Positions 44,777-52,527 of a DNA stretch of 64,000 bases are shown here, in pieces; position 1 is the first letter of the stretch, and every line of letters starts with the position of its first letter. The stretch comes from Corynebacterium striatum ATCC 6940. Its GTDB lineage: Bacteria; Actinomycetota; Actinomycetes; Mycobacteriales; Mycobacteriaceae. The stretch spans positions 1 through 64,000 of the forward strand of contig NZ_GG667526.1 in NCBI RefSeq assembly GCF_000159135.1, in the 5' to 3' direction. Both the position numbers and the translations under genes were made by a program. The notes under the pieces are model-generated. The model was not told the origin of the DNA and made no database searches. It was given only the letters and a program-made list of their open reading frames with translations.

Positions 44777-46309
44777 ATGAACAGACTACTGCGTGGCGCC
44801 CGCTGGCTTATGGGCACCCAATGGCCGATGTACGCCACGCTCGTTCTGGGATCTAACATCGTCGGCGCCATCGCGATTATGACCTTCGTGGTCTTCTTCC
44901 TGCCGATGCCGGAAATTAAGGACTTCACCTCCGACGTTCCCAACCTCGAGCTCGTCGGCGCCCTATACGTGACCTTCGCTGTGGTGATCGGCATCGCGGT
45001 TACCCTGCTGCTTTTCCGTCCGGTGCTGGATTGGCAGCGCAATCCCGACGCCCATGATCCCAACATGGTGCGCAACCTCGTGCTTCGCATCCCGGTTTAC
45101 CAAGCCGCGGTGGCGGCCTTGGTGTGGGTCATCGGCATCATCCTCGCCGTAGTTATCGCCTCGCAGTCCTCGGGCCGTTTGGGTCTGGTGGTCGGTGTGT
45201 CCACCACCTTGGCGGGACTGCTGGTGGTCCTGCTTACCTACCTGCAAGCCGAGCGTCTGGTGCGCCCAGTAGCCGCACAGGCCGTGGCGCGTCGCTTCGA
45301 GGACTCCACGCTGGAGCCGCCCATCAAGTACCGCCTCATCTTCACCTGGGTGATGACGTCGGGCATTCCTTTGATCGGAATCGTGCTCGTTCTGCTGGGC
45401 CGGCGCGCGGGACTGTTTACCGATAACTCCACCGACATCATGCCCGCGGTAATCGCCCTTGCGCTGACCGCCCTGGGAACGGGTTTTACCGGTACCGTCT
45501 TCGCGATGATGAGCGTGGTTGATCCCATCCTGGAGCTGCAGGACGCCATCAACCGCGTGCGCCGCGGCGAAAATGATGTGCAGGTCGATATTTATGACGG
45601 ATCCGAGTTGGGCGTGCTGCAGGCAGGTTTTAATGAGATGATGCGCGGCCTGCGCGAGCGTCAACGCGTGCGCGATATCTTCGGCCGCTACGTGGGCACG
45701 GAGGTGGCCCAGCGCGCGTTGGAGGAGCGCCCCGAGTTGGGCGGCGAGGACCGCAAGGTAGCCGTTCTTTTCATCGACGTCATCGGCTCCACCACCTTCG
45801 CGGTCAACCACACACCGGAGGAGGTCGTCGAAGCGCTCAACAAGTTCTTCGAGCACGTAGTCGAAGTGGTGCACCGCAACAAGGGCATCATCAACAAGTT
45901 CCAGGGCGATGCCGCGCTGGCCGTATTCGGCGCTCCGCTTAACGTCTACGACGCTAACTCCATGGCGCTGCAGGCAGCGCGCGAGCTGCGTCAGGAGCTG
46001 CGTGGCTTGGAGCTGCAGGCAGGCATCGGCGTCGCGGCGGGTCACGTGGTGGCCGGCCACATCGGCGGCGCAGATCGCTTCGAGTACACCGTCATCGGTG
46101 ACGCAGTAAACGAGGCGGCGCGCCTGACCGAGCTGGCCAAGGACACCCCGGGCCAAGTGCTGACTAACTCCGCCACGCTGCGCGGTGCCAACGAGGCTGA
46201 ACAGGCGCGTTGGACCATGATGAAGTCCATTGAGCTGCGCGGACGACGCCGCATGACGCGACTGGCACGCCCTATCCGCCCCACGCTTGCTGAGCGCGCG
46301 GAACAGTAG
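44777..46309 (+). CDS. cyaB: Membrane-bound class III adenylate cyclase
   Basis: A 510-residue enzyme making cAMP. Six transmembrane helices (about 20-230), a HAMP segment (DAINRVRRGENDVQVDIYDG), then a class III cyclase domain starting at VAVLFIDVIGSTTFA (metal Asp near 334) with KFQGDAALAVFG (second metal Asp) and the VIGDAVNEAARLTELA transition-state region. It matches C. glutamicum CyaB and mycobacterial Rv3645 in architecture and position next to holB and topA. cAMP activates the global regulator GlxR in corynebacteria. Confidence 0.93.
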   Translation: MNRLLRGARWLMGTQWPMYATLVLGSNIVGAIAIMTFVVFFLPMPEIKDFTSDVPNLELVGALYVTFAVVIGIAVTLLLFRPVLDWQRNPDAHDPNMVRNLVLRIPVYQAAVAALVWVIGIILAVVIASQSSGRLGLVVGVSTTLAGLLVVLLTYLQAERLVRPVAAQAVARRFEDSTLEPPIKYRLIFTWVMTSGIPLIGIVLVLLGRRAGLFTDNSTDIMPAVIALALTALGTGFTGTVFAMMSVVDPILELQDAINRVRRGENDVQVDIYDGSELGVLQAGFNEMMRGLRERQRVRDIFGRYVGTEVAQRALEERPELGGEDRKVAVLFIDVIGSTTFAVNHTPEEVVEALNKFFEHVVEVVHRNKGIINKFQGDAALAVFGAPLNVYDANSMALQAARELRQELRGLELQAGIGVAAGHVVAGHIGGADRFEYTVIGDAVNEAARLTELAKDTPGQVLTNSATLRGANEAEQARWTMMKSIELRGRRRMTRLARPIRPTLAERAEQ

Positions 46310-46360
46310 TGGAGCAAGCGCGGCGCAGTAATCGAGAACTAATTTCATAAGATCTGTAAC

Positions 46361-47638
46361 ATGCGGCCCATGACCTCCGCAGTGTCTCAGTCTCGACCTC
46401 GCATGATCGTGCCCGACGTAGCTCGTGGCATGGCTCTTCTCGGCATCGCCCTAGCCAACGTCTGCACTGGGTGGATTACCACCGCCCATCCAGACGGCCA
46501 GTACTTCGGCGGCATCGATTCCGGCAACGTGTGGGATAAGGCAACCGTGCTCTTTACCGCGATGTTCGCGCATAACCGCGGCTTGCCGATGTTCTCCACG
46601 CTCCTGGGCTTCGGTATTGGGCTTATCACCCTGAGCCTTTGGCGCCGCGGCTTCCCGCTCGGCCAGGCACGCATGGTCATCATCAAGCGCTACGGCTTCC
46701 TGGCCCTTTTCGGCATTATCCACCTGGTGTTTATCTTCAATGGCGACATCATGTTTTTCTACGGCTGCTGTGCTTTGGTCATCAGCATGTTTATTACCCT
46801 GCACGATAAAACTCTCAAGAAGATCGCTTATACCCTGCTGACCATCATTACGGTCCTTGGAATCGGTGCGTTTGTGTTTACGCTTTTGGTTCCGGAATCA
46901 GGCATTAATTATGTCCTCTTTTCCGAGCTCCCCAAATCCTATGGGAAGTTGGTGCTGGATGGATTAGTGATGCTGTTGGGGCAGGCTGTTGCCGCCGTGC
47001 CGTTCATGCTCATGTACGGACCCATCATGTTGGTGGGCTTTACGTGGGCGCGCCAGGGCACGCTTGCCGACGTCGCGTCTCACCGCACCGAGCTGCGCAT
47101 CTGGGCGGGCATTGCAGCAGCGATCATCTTGGGCGTGGGCCTGCCGTGGGGCCTTGCTGCTATCGGCGTGCTCCCCGCGGAAGCCGAGGGGGCCTTCTAT
47201 CTTCTCAACACCTTCGTCGGCGTGATTACCGGCCCGGGCATCCTGGCGATGCTCGCGCTGGTGCTAGAGAAGGTGCAGACACTGCCCTGGTGGCTGTGGC
47301 CATTTAGTGCGCTGGGTAAGCGCTCGATGAGCGGCTACATCATGCAGTCGATCATCTTCTTCACGGTGATTTTCCCGTTCACCTTAAACATCGGCTCCCA
47401 GTTCTATGCCTCCGGCTTGGCCTTGTTGGCGGTGGGCAACTGGCTGCTCACTCTGCTGCTGGCCTGCCTTCTCGAATACTTTGGCAAGCCGGGCCCATTC
47501 GAGTGGCTGCATCGCCGAATTTCTTATGGCAAGACGATGCGGCCAGAACTAAAAAGGCAGCCGCCTAGCGGCATTGAATCACCCGTCAGTGGCGCTCCAG
47601 TGCATCAACCAGAAGGAAGTGGCCAAGCACGCGGCTAG
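46361..47638 (+). CDS. DUF418 family membrane protein
   Basis: A 425-residue protein with eight to ten transmembrane helices. N-terminal ARGMALLGIALANV and the C-terminal DUF418 region (WLWPFSALGKRSMSGYIMQSI, and later GNWLLTLLLACLLEYFGKPGPFEWLHR) are typical of the YeiB/DUF418 family; function unknown. The TAAGAT box is 8 bp before the ATG, so the mRNA may be leaderless. The last 53 bp overlap the convergent hypothetical gene. Confidence 0.83.
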   Translation: MRPMTSAVSQSRPRMIVPDVARGMALLGIALANVCTGWITTAHPDGQYFGGIDSGNVWDKATVLFTAMFAHNRGLPMFSTLLGFGIGLITLSLWRRGFPLGQARMVIIKRYGFLALFGIIHLVFIFNGDIMFFYGCCALVISMFITLHDKTLKKIAYTLLTIITVLGIGAFVFTLLVPESGINYVLFSELPKSYGKLVLDGLVMLLGQAVAAVPFMLMYGPIMLVGFTWARQGTLADVASHRTELRIWAGIAAAIILGVGLPWGLAAIGVLPAEAEGAFYLLNTFVGVITGPGILAMLALVLEKVQTLPWWLWPFSALGKRSMSGYIMQSIIFFTVIFPFTLNIGSQFYASGLALLAVGNWLLTLLLACLLEYFGKPGPFEWLHRRISYGKTMRPELKRQPPSGIESPVSGAPVHQPEGSGQARG

Positions 47639-48245
47639 CGGCCTCGGCGGCGCCCAGTAGGCGGCTATCACGCAGCGGGTTGACGGGCAGGGTGCGTGCG
47701 AGGGTAAGCCCCTCTGAGAAGAGGATGAGGTTGGCGCCGTGGCTCGCGCCCTTCGTGGCCTCTGCGCGCAAAGCTGGATCCCCTGCGAGCGCCGAAGTGG
47801 CGGCGACAGCCGCACCAGCCACGGCGGTGGCCGCGCGGTAGCGGCCCTTAGATACGGCAAGGCCGCCAGCCCACACGCCGATGCGCAGGCCCCAGCCCAG
47901 CTTGTCGTTGCGCTGCGCACGCAAAAGATACAGATAAGCCCCGTGATGCAAGGCAATGGCGGCAATGCCCAGAGCATTCGGTTCGCCGCGCTTGCAGTAC
48001 TGGCCCACCGAACCGGCGGCAAGGCCACCGCGCAGCACCGGGTTCGCCGTTTGGGTGCATAGAGTAGCTATTACTGTGGCGTCGAGAAGCCGGGGCTCAA
48101 ACCCGAAGATGCGCGCCCAAGCGCTGGCCTCCCCGGCAGCTAGAAAACCAAGGCGCGCGGGGTGACCGGCGGGATCGGTGATTGCGGGATATACCGCCCG
48201 CCACAGCGCGGCGGCGCCCTCCTCAGTGCGTTGTAGGAAGTCCAT
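47586..48245 (-). CDS. Hypothetical membrane-associated protein
   Basis: A 219-residue Ala-rich protein with several weakly hydrophobic helices (about 57-75, 90-110, 112-150). I see no catalytic motif. It starts 2 bp after the topA stop, so it shares the topA transcript, and its 3' end overlaps the DUF418 gene tail by 53 bp. The family is not recognised; YhhN-like membrane proteins are one loose possibility. Confidence 0.65.
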   Translation of the reverse strand: MDFLQRTEEGAAALWRAVYPAITDPAGHPARLGFLAAGEASAWARIFGFEPRLLDATVIATLCTQTANPVLRGGLAAGSVGQYCKRGEPNALGIAAIALHHGAYLYLLRAQRNDKLGWGLRIGVWAGGLAVSKGRYRAATAVAGAAVAATSALAGDPALRAEATKGASHGANLILFSEGLTLARTLPVNPLRDSRLLGAAEAASRVLGHFLLVDALERH

Positions 48246-48247
48246 CG

Positions 48248-51190
48248 CTACTTGCGGCTGCCTGCCTTGACCACGTTCTTAGTGCCTGGCGAAGGCTTCT
48301 TCGCCGACTTCTTGGTTGCCTTCTTCGTGGATTTCTTGGTCGATTTTTTGGTCGACTTCTTCCCAGCCTTTTTGGTTGTCTTCTTACCGCCATCCGCGGC
48401 CTCCTTGGCACGGCGCTCGGACAACAGCTCGTTGGCGCGGGCGTCGGTAAGCGTTGCGGGATCGTCGCCGCGGCGCAGCGAAGCATTCGTGGTGCCGTCG
48501 GTGACGTACGGGCCGAAGCGGCCATCCTTGACGGACATCGGCTTGCCGGAGACGTCATTGTCACCCAGCTGCTTCAGCGGCGGCTGCGCGGCGGCGCGGC
48601 CACGGCGCTTCGGCTCCGCGTAGATGCGGCGCGCCTCGTCCAAGGTGATGGAGAAGATCTGCTCTTCGTTAGCCAGTGAACGGGAGTCACTGCCCTTCTT
48701 CAGGTACGGACCGTAGCGGCCGTTCTGCGCGGTGATGACCTCGTTATCGGAAGGATCCACGCCCACCTCACGCGGCAGGGACAGCAGCTTGAGCGCATCT
48801 TCCAAGGTGACAGTAGATGGCTCCATCGAGCTAAACAGCGAAGCAGTGCCCGGCTTGAGCTTCTCGTCGATGTACTCGGCGATGCGCTTTTCCTTCTGCT
48901 TTTCCGCAGTCTTGGTCTCCCAGTTCTTGGCGCGCTTGCCTTCCTCGGCGCGCTGCTTGTCTTCGGCCTCGCGCTCCTGCTTGACCACCTCGAGGGCCTC
49001 GGCCTCGGCCTTTTCGCGCTCATCGTCGCGCACCTGCTCGGTCACGTAAGGACCAAAGCGGCCTTCCTTGGCCACGACCATGCGCCCGTTAGCAGGGTTC
49101 TCACCCAGCTCGCGGCCGCCCTGCGGGGTGGCGAAGAGCTTCTCTGCGAACTCCTCGTTGAGCTCATCCGGGGTGGTGGTCTCAGAAAGGTTGGCGCGCT
49201 GGTACTCAGGCGTGCCGTCCTCGTTGGTGCCCACGACGCGCTCGATGTACGGGCCATAGCGGCCCACGCGCACGAAGACGTCGCGGCCTTCCGAGTCGGT
49301 GTAAAGCTTCAGCGAGTTGACCTGGCGGGCGTCGATGGCCTCGAGGTTGATGTCGATGAGCGACTTCAGACCGCCGTGGCGGGCAATCGAGTCCGCCTTC
49401 TGGTCCTTGGCTGCGGCGTTGCCGAAGTAGAAGCCATTGAGCCAGTCGGTTCCGTTCTCGGTGCCGGCGGCAATGGCATCGAGCTCGTCCTCCATGGAGG
49501 AGGTGAAGTCGTAGTCCACCAGCTCGGTGAAGTTGTTTTCCATCAGGCCGATGACCGCGAAGGCAACCCAGGACGGAACCAGGGCGTTGCCGCGGGAAAG
49601 CACGTAGCCGCGGTCCTGGATGGTCTTGATGATGGAGGCGTACGTCGACGGGCGGCCGATGCCTAGGTCTTCCATCTTCTTAACCAAGCTGGCCTCGGTG
49701 TAGCGAGCCGGCGGGTTGGTGGAGTGGCCGTCTGCCGTCACCTTGGTGGCGGCGAGGTCATCGCCCTCGTCCAGGTGCGGCAGGCGGGACTCGCCGTCGG
49801 AATTCTTGGCAGCCACATCTTCGTAAGCCTTGAGGAAGCCCGGGAAGGTGATGGTGCGGCCGGTGGCAGAGAACTCCACGTCCTGAGCGCCCTCGGAGGT
49901 GGTGGCGGTGGACGCCACGGTGACCTTCATGGAGGTGCCCTTGGCGTCAGCCATCTGGGAGGCCACGGTGCGCTTCCAGATGAGCTCGTAGAGCTTGAAC
50001 TCCTCCGCGTCGAGCCTGCTGGAGAGCTCACCCGGGGTGGCGAACTTCTCGCCGGCTGGGCGGATAGCCTCGTGGGCCTCCTGGGAGTTTTTCACCTTGC
50101 GGTCGTAGATGCGCGGCGCCTCAGAGACGTACTCCGAACCAAAAATGGAGCTTGCGGCCCCTCGCGCGGCGTTGAGCCCCTGCTTGGACAGCGAGGTTGA
50201 GTCGGTACGCATATAGGTGATGTGACCGTTTTCGTAGAGACGCTGCGCGATACGCATGGTGCGCTCGGAGGTGTAGTGCAGGCGACGGCCTGCCTCCTGT
50301 TGCAGCGTCGAAGTCATGAACGGCGCATAAGGCTTGCGGGTATATGGCTTGTGCTCGACGCTGGAAACGTCGAAGGTGGCGCCCTGGAGGGCGTCGGCAA
50401 GCGCGTGCGCCTGCGACTGCTTGACGACGACCACCTCATCACCCTTGAGCTGGCCCCTATCGTCGAAGTCACGACCCAAGGCAACGCGCTTGCCGTCGAT
50501 GGCGGTCAGGCGGGCGTCGAACTCCTCCTTAGCATTGCCCTGCGTCTGCAGGGAAGCGGTCAGGTCCCAATACTCAGCAGAGATGAACGCCATGCGCTCA
50601 CGCTCGCGCTCGACGATGACGCGGGTAGCAACGGACTGCACGCGGCCGGCGGACAGGCGCGGCATGACCTTCTTCCACAGAACCGGGGACACCTCGTAGC
50701 CGTAGAGGCGGTCAAGGATGCGGCGGGTTTCCTGGGCATCGATGAGGTTCTCGTCGAGCTCACGGGTGTTTTCTGCCGCCTCCAAGATGGCGGACTTGGT
50801 GATCTCGTTGAAGACCATTCGGCGCACAGGGACCTTGGGCTTGAGAACCTCGAGCAGGTGCCAAGCGATGGCTTCGCCCTCGCGGTCCGGGTCTGTTGCG
50901 AGGTAGAGCTGATCGCACTGCTTCAGCTTGGCCTTGAGGTCTGCGACCTTCTTCTTTTTCTCCTGGCTGATGACGTACAGCGGGGTGAAGTTGTCCTCAG
51001 GGTTCACGCCGAGGCGGGCCCAGGATTCCTTCTTGTACTTCGCAGGGACGTCAGCAGCGCCGCGTGGAAGATCGCGGATGTGCCCCACGGAGGCTTCAAC
51101 AATGTATTTGTCGCCTAGGTAGGGCTGGATCTTCTTAGCCTTGGTCGCTGACTCGACGATGACCAGGGTTTTCCCGGCTGCTTCTGCCAC
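48248..51190 (-). CDS. topA: DNA topoisomerase I
   Basis: A 980-residue type IA enzyme that relaxes negative supercoils. TOPRIM domain first (TLVIVESATKAKKIQPYLGD, ATDPDREGEAIAWHL), catalytic Tyr in HITYMRTDSTSLS near residue 325. In place of zinc fingers, four repeats of the actinobacterial type C domain carry G-R-[FY]-G-P-Y (GRYGPYIERV, GRFGPYVTEQ, GRYGPYLKKG, GRFGPYVTDG). A Lys-rich tail (KKSTKKSTKKSTKKATKKSA) ends the protein and aids DNA binding. Strand and neighbours match the mycobacterial topA locus. Confidence 0.97.
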   Translation of the reverse strand: MAEAAGKTLVIVESATKAKKIQPYLGDKYIVEASVGHIRDLPRGAADVPAKYKKESWARLGVNPEDNFTPLYVISQEKKKKVADLKAKLKQCDQLYLATDPDREGEAIAWHLLEVLKPKVPVRRMVFNEITKSAILEAAENTRELDENLIDAQETRRILDRLYGYEVSPVLWKKVMPRLSAGRVQSVATRVIVERERERMAFISAEYWDLTASLQTQGNAKEEFDARLTAIDGKRVALGRDFDDRGQLKGDEVVVVKQSQAHALADALQGATFDVSSVEHKPYTRKPYAPFMTSTLQQEAGRRLHYTSERTMRIAQRLYENGHITYMRTDSTSLSKQGLNAARGAASSIFGSEYVSEAPRIYDRKVKNSQEAHEAIRPAGEKFATPGELSSRLDAEEFKLYELIWKRTVASQMADAKGTSMKVTVASTATTSEGAQDVEFSATGRTITFPGFLKAYEDVAAKNSDGESRLPHLDEGDDLAATKVTADGHSTNPPARYTEASLVKKMEDLGIGRPSTYASIIKTIQDRGYVLSRGNALVPSWVAFAVIGLMENNFTELVDYDFTSSMEDELDAIAAGTENGTDWLNGFYFGNAAAKDQKADSIARHGGLKSLIDINLEAIDARQVNSLKLYTDSEGRDVFVRVGRYGPYIERVVGTNEDGTPEYQRANLSETTTPDELNEEFAEKLFATPQGGRELGENPANGRMVVAKEGRFGPYVTEQVRDDEREKAEAEALEVVKQEREAEDKQRAEEGKRAKNWETKTAEKQKEKRIAEYIDEKLKPGTASLFSSMEPSTVTLEDALKLLSLPREVGVDPSDNEVITAQNGRYGPYLKKGSDSRSLANEEQIFSITLDEARRIYAEPKRRGRAAAQPPLKQLGDNDVSGKPMSVKDGRFGPYVTDGTTNASLRRGDDPATLTDARANELLSERRAKEAADGGKKTTKKAGKKSTKKSTKKSTKKATKKSAKKPSPGTKNVVKAGSRK

Positions 51191-51469
51191 TCGACTTCAT
51201 CCCTTTCGATGACCCGATCTCATGTCGCTGTTTCAAACCCTTTTTAGCGCTTCAGGATCGCGCACAATAAAAGGCAATTGAGCAATAGCGTACACAGTTC
51301 TTTTTCTCTGTATTTATTAGGGCAGCTGCGCTGCCTTGTTTAAGCGCGGTTATACTGGTCGCTTTACAGCCAGCTGTAGCTTTGGGGGCCACGTTTCCTG
51401 ACAGCGCCTCAGCACAGGGCACAATAAAAGGCACACTAACACGAACAGCACGCCCGATGGGGAGGAATG
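51191..51469. other. topA-dedA divergent spacer with 15-bp direct repeats
   Basis: No gene recognised. GCACAATAAAAGGCA occurs at 51262-51276 and again at 51419-51433, 157 bp apart. Between them is a GGCAG/CTGCC hairpin near 51343 and a TATACT box near 51354 on the plus strand that may serve dedA. A weak topA ribosome binding site (AAAGGGATGAAG) precedes the topA ATG. Confidence 0.5.
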
Positions 51470-52099
51470 ATGGTTGCATCCGTCACCGCATGGATCGAAA
51501 TGGTCATGCTCACCCAATGGGTATACCCGCTGGTGGGAAGCCTAATCTTCCTAGACTGTTTCTTCCCCGTCCTCCCCTCTGAAATCCCACTCAATATGGT
51601 GGGTGCTTGGTCCGCGTCGCAGGGGTACCCGCACGTCCCCACTATGTTCTTCGTCGCATTGGTGGCAGCCATTCTGGGCGATAATCTCTGTTTCCTTCTG
51701 GGAACCCGCTTAATGGCCTTGGTCAACCGCGTCCAAAAGGGCTCCAAAGCCTACGAGGGCCTAGCGTGGGTCAAGCGCAACATGCGCCGCGGCGGTGGCG
51801 CCGCAATCATCATTGCCCGCTTCATTCCCTCAGCGCGACTATTCATGACCATTCTGTTGGGTTCGATGCGCTATCCGTGGCCGCTGTTTTTCTTCTTCGA
51901 CACCATAGGCGTCTCCATCTGGGCTGCCCAAGCGCTAGCCATTGGCTATGTGGGAGGTATGGCCTTCTCCGATTCGCCGGCGCTCGCGATGGTGGTCAGT
52001 ATTATCGCCGCAATCATCATCGGCTTTGGCCTACAGAAGGTTCAAAACGCTCTGCTGGAGTGGTGGGATACCCGCCGCGGATACGCAGAAACCCCCTAG
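51470..52099 (+). CDS. DedA family membrane protein
   Basis: A 209-residue integral membrane protein of the DedA/VTT superfamily, several members of which flip lipid carriers such as undecaprenyl phosphate. The conserved FFPVLPSEIPLNMVG and the amphipathic re-entrant motif GGGAAIIIARFIPSARLF (F/YxRxxPxxR-like) are present, with four to five helices. Two adjacent ATGs occur (51467, 51470); the second has better spacing from GGAGG. Specific cargo unknown. Confidence 0.88.
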   Translation: MVASVTAWIEMVMLTQWVYPLVGSLIFLDCFFPVLPSEIPLNMVGAWSASQGYPHVPTMFFVALVAAILGDNLCFLLGTRLMALVNRVQKGSKAYEGLAWVKRNMRRGGGAAIIIARFIPSARLFMTILLGSMRYPWPLFFFFDTIGVSIWAAQALAIGYVGGMAFSDSPALAMVVSIIAAIIIGFGLQKVQNALLEWWDTRRGYAETP

Positions 52100-52117
52100 G
52101 AAATCATTCCTAAGGGG
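52092..52117. terminator. Possible bidirectional terminator between dedA and cspA
   Basis: CCCC and TAGGAA pair with TTCCTA and GGGG with one mismatch and a short loop. The left arm includes the dedA stop codon. T-runs are weak on both strands, so the call is tentative; the gap between the convergent dedA and cspA genes is only 35 bp. Confidence 0.45.
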
Positions 52118-52134
52118 TTGCGCGAATTAAAGCT

Positions 52135-52338
52135 TTAGAGAGCAGTCACGTTCTGTGCCTGCAGGCCCTTCTGCCCCTCAGCTACCTCGAAAGAGACCTT
52201 CTGGTTCTCTTCGAGGGTACGGAAGCCGTTGCCCTGAATCTCGGAGTAGTGAACGAAGATGTCGCCGGAGCCATCTTCCATCTCGATAAAGCCGTAGCCC
52301 TTTTCTGCGTTGAAGAACTTGACGGTACCTTGTGCCAT
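52135..52338 (-). CDS. cspA: Cold shock protein
   Basis: A 67-residue CSD protein, an RNA chaperone. RNP1 (KGYGFIEM) and RNP2 (DIFVHYSEI) are complete. Start ATG 52338 is chosen because [19 protein letters not shown] is the family start; it has AGAAGG nine bases upstream. The long 5' leader of roughly 100-150 nt is normal for csp genes and is shared with the divergent helicase promoter region. Confidence 0.95.
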   Translation of the reverse strand: MAQGTVKFFNAEKGYGFIEMEDGSGDIFVHYSEIQGNGFRTLEENQKVSFEVAEGQKGLQAQNVTAL

Positions 52339-52527
52339 GGTGTTAAACCTTCTATGTGAGTGTCCACTCGGTGTGGACGAAAAATTGGATTGTGGAAAAC
52401 AAATCTTCGCCAGCACTAACAAAAAGAAAAACACTGAGCCAAGAATTCATCGGCCTGCCTCCCAGTGTGGCACGTTTGTTCAGTAGGCGATAGTTTGACA
52501 CAAAAGATTTTCGGGAAAGGGGGTAGC

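Noticed and set aside
44963-46348. 461-codon open frame opposite the adenylate cyclase gene
   Set aside because: His/Gln/Leu-rich shadow without a recognisable domain; the cyclase motifs are on the plus strand.
51252-51479. 75-codon open frame on the minus strand between topA and dedA
   Set aside because: Spans the direct repeats and the dedA start region; no ribosome binding site, and composition is not protein-like.
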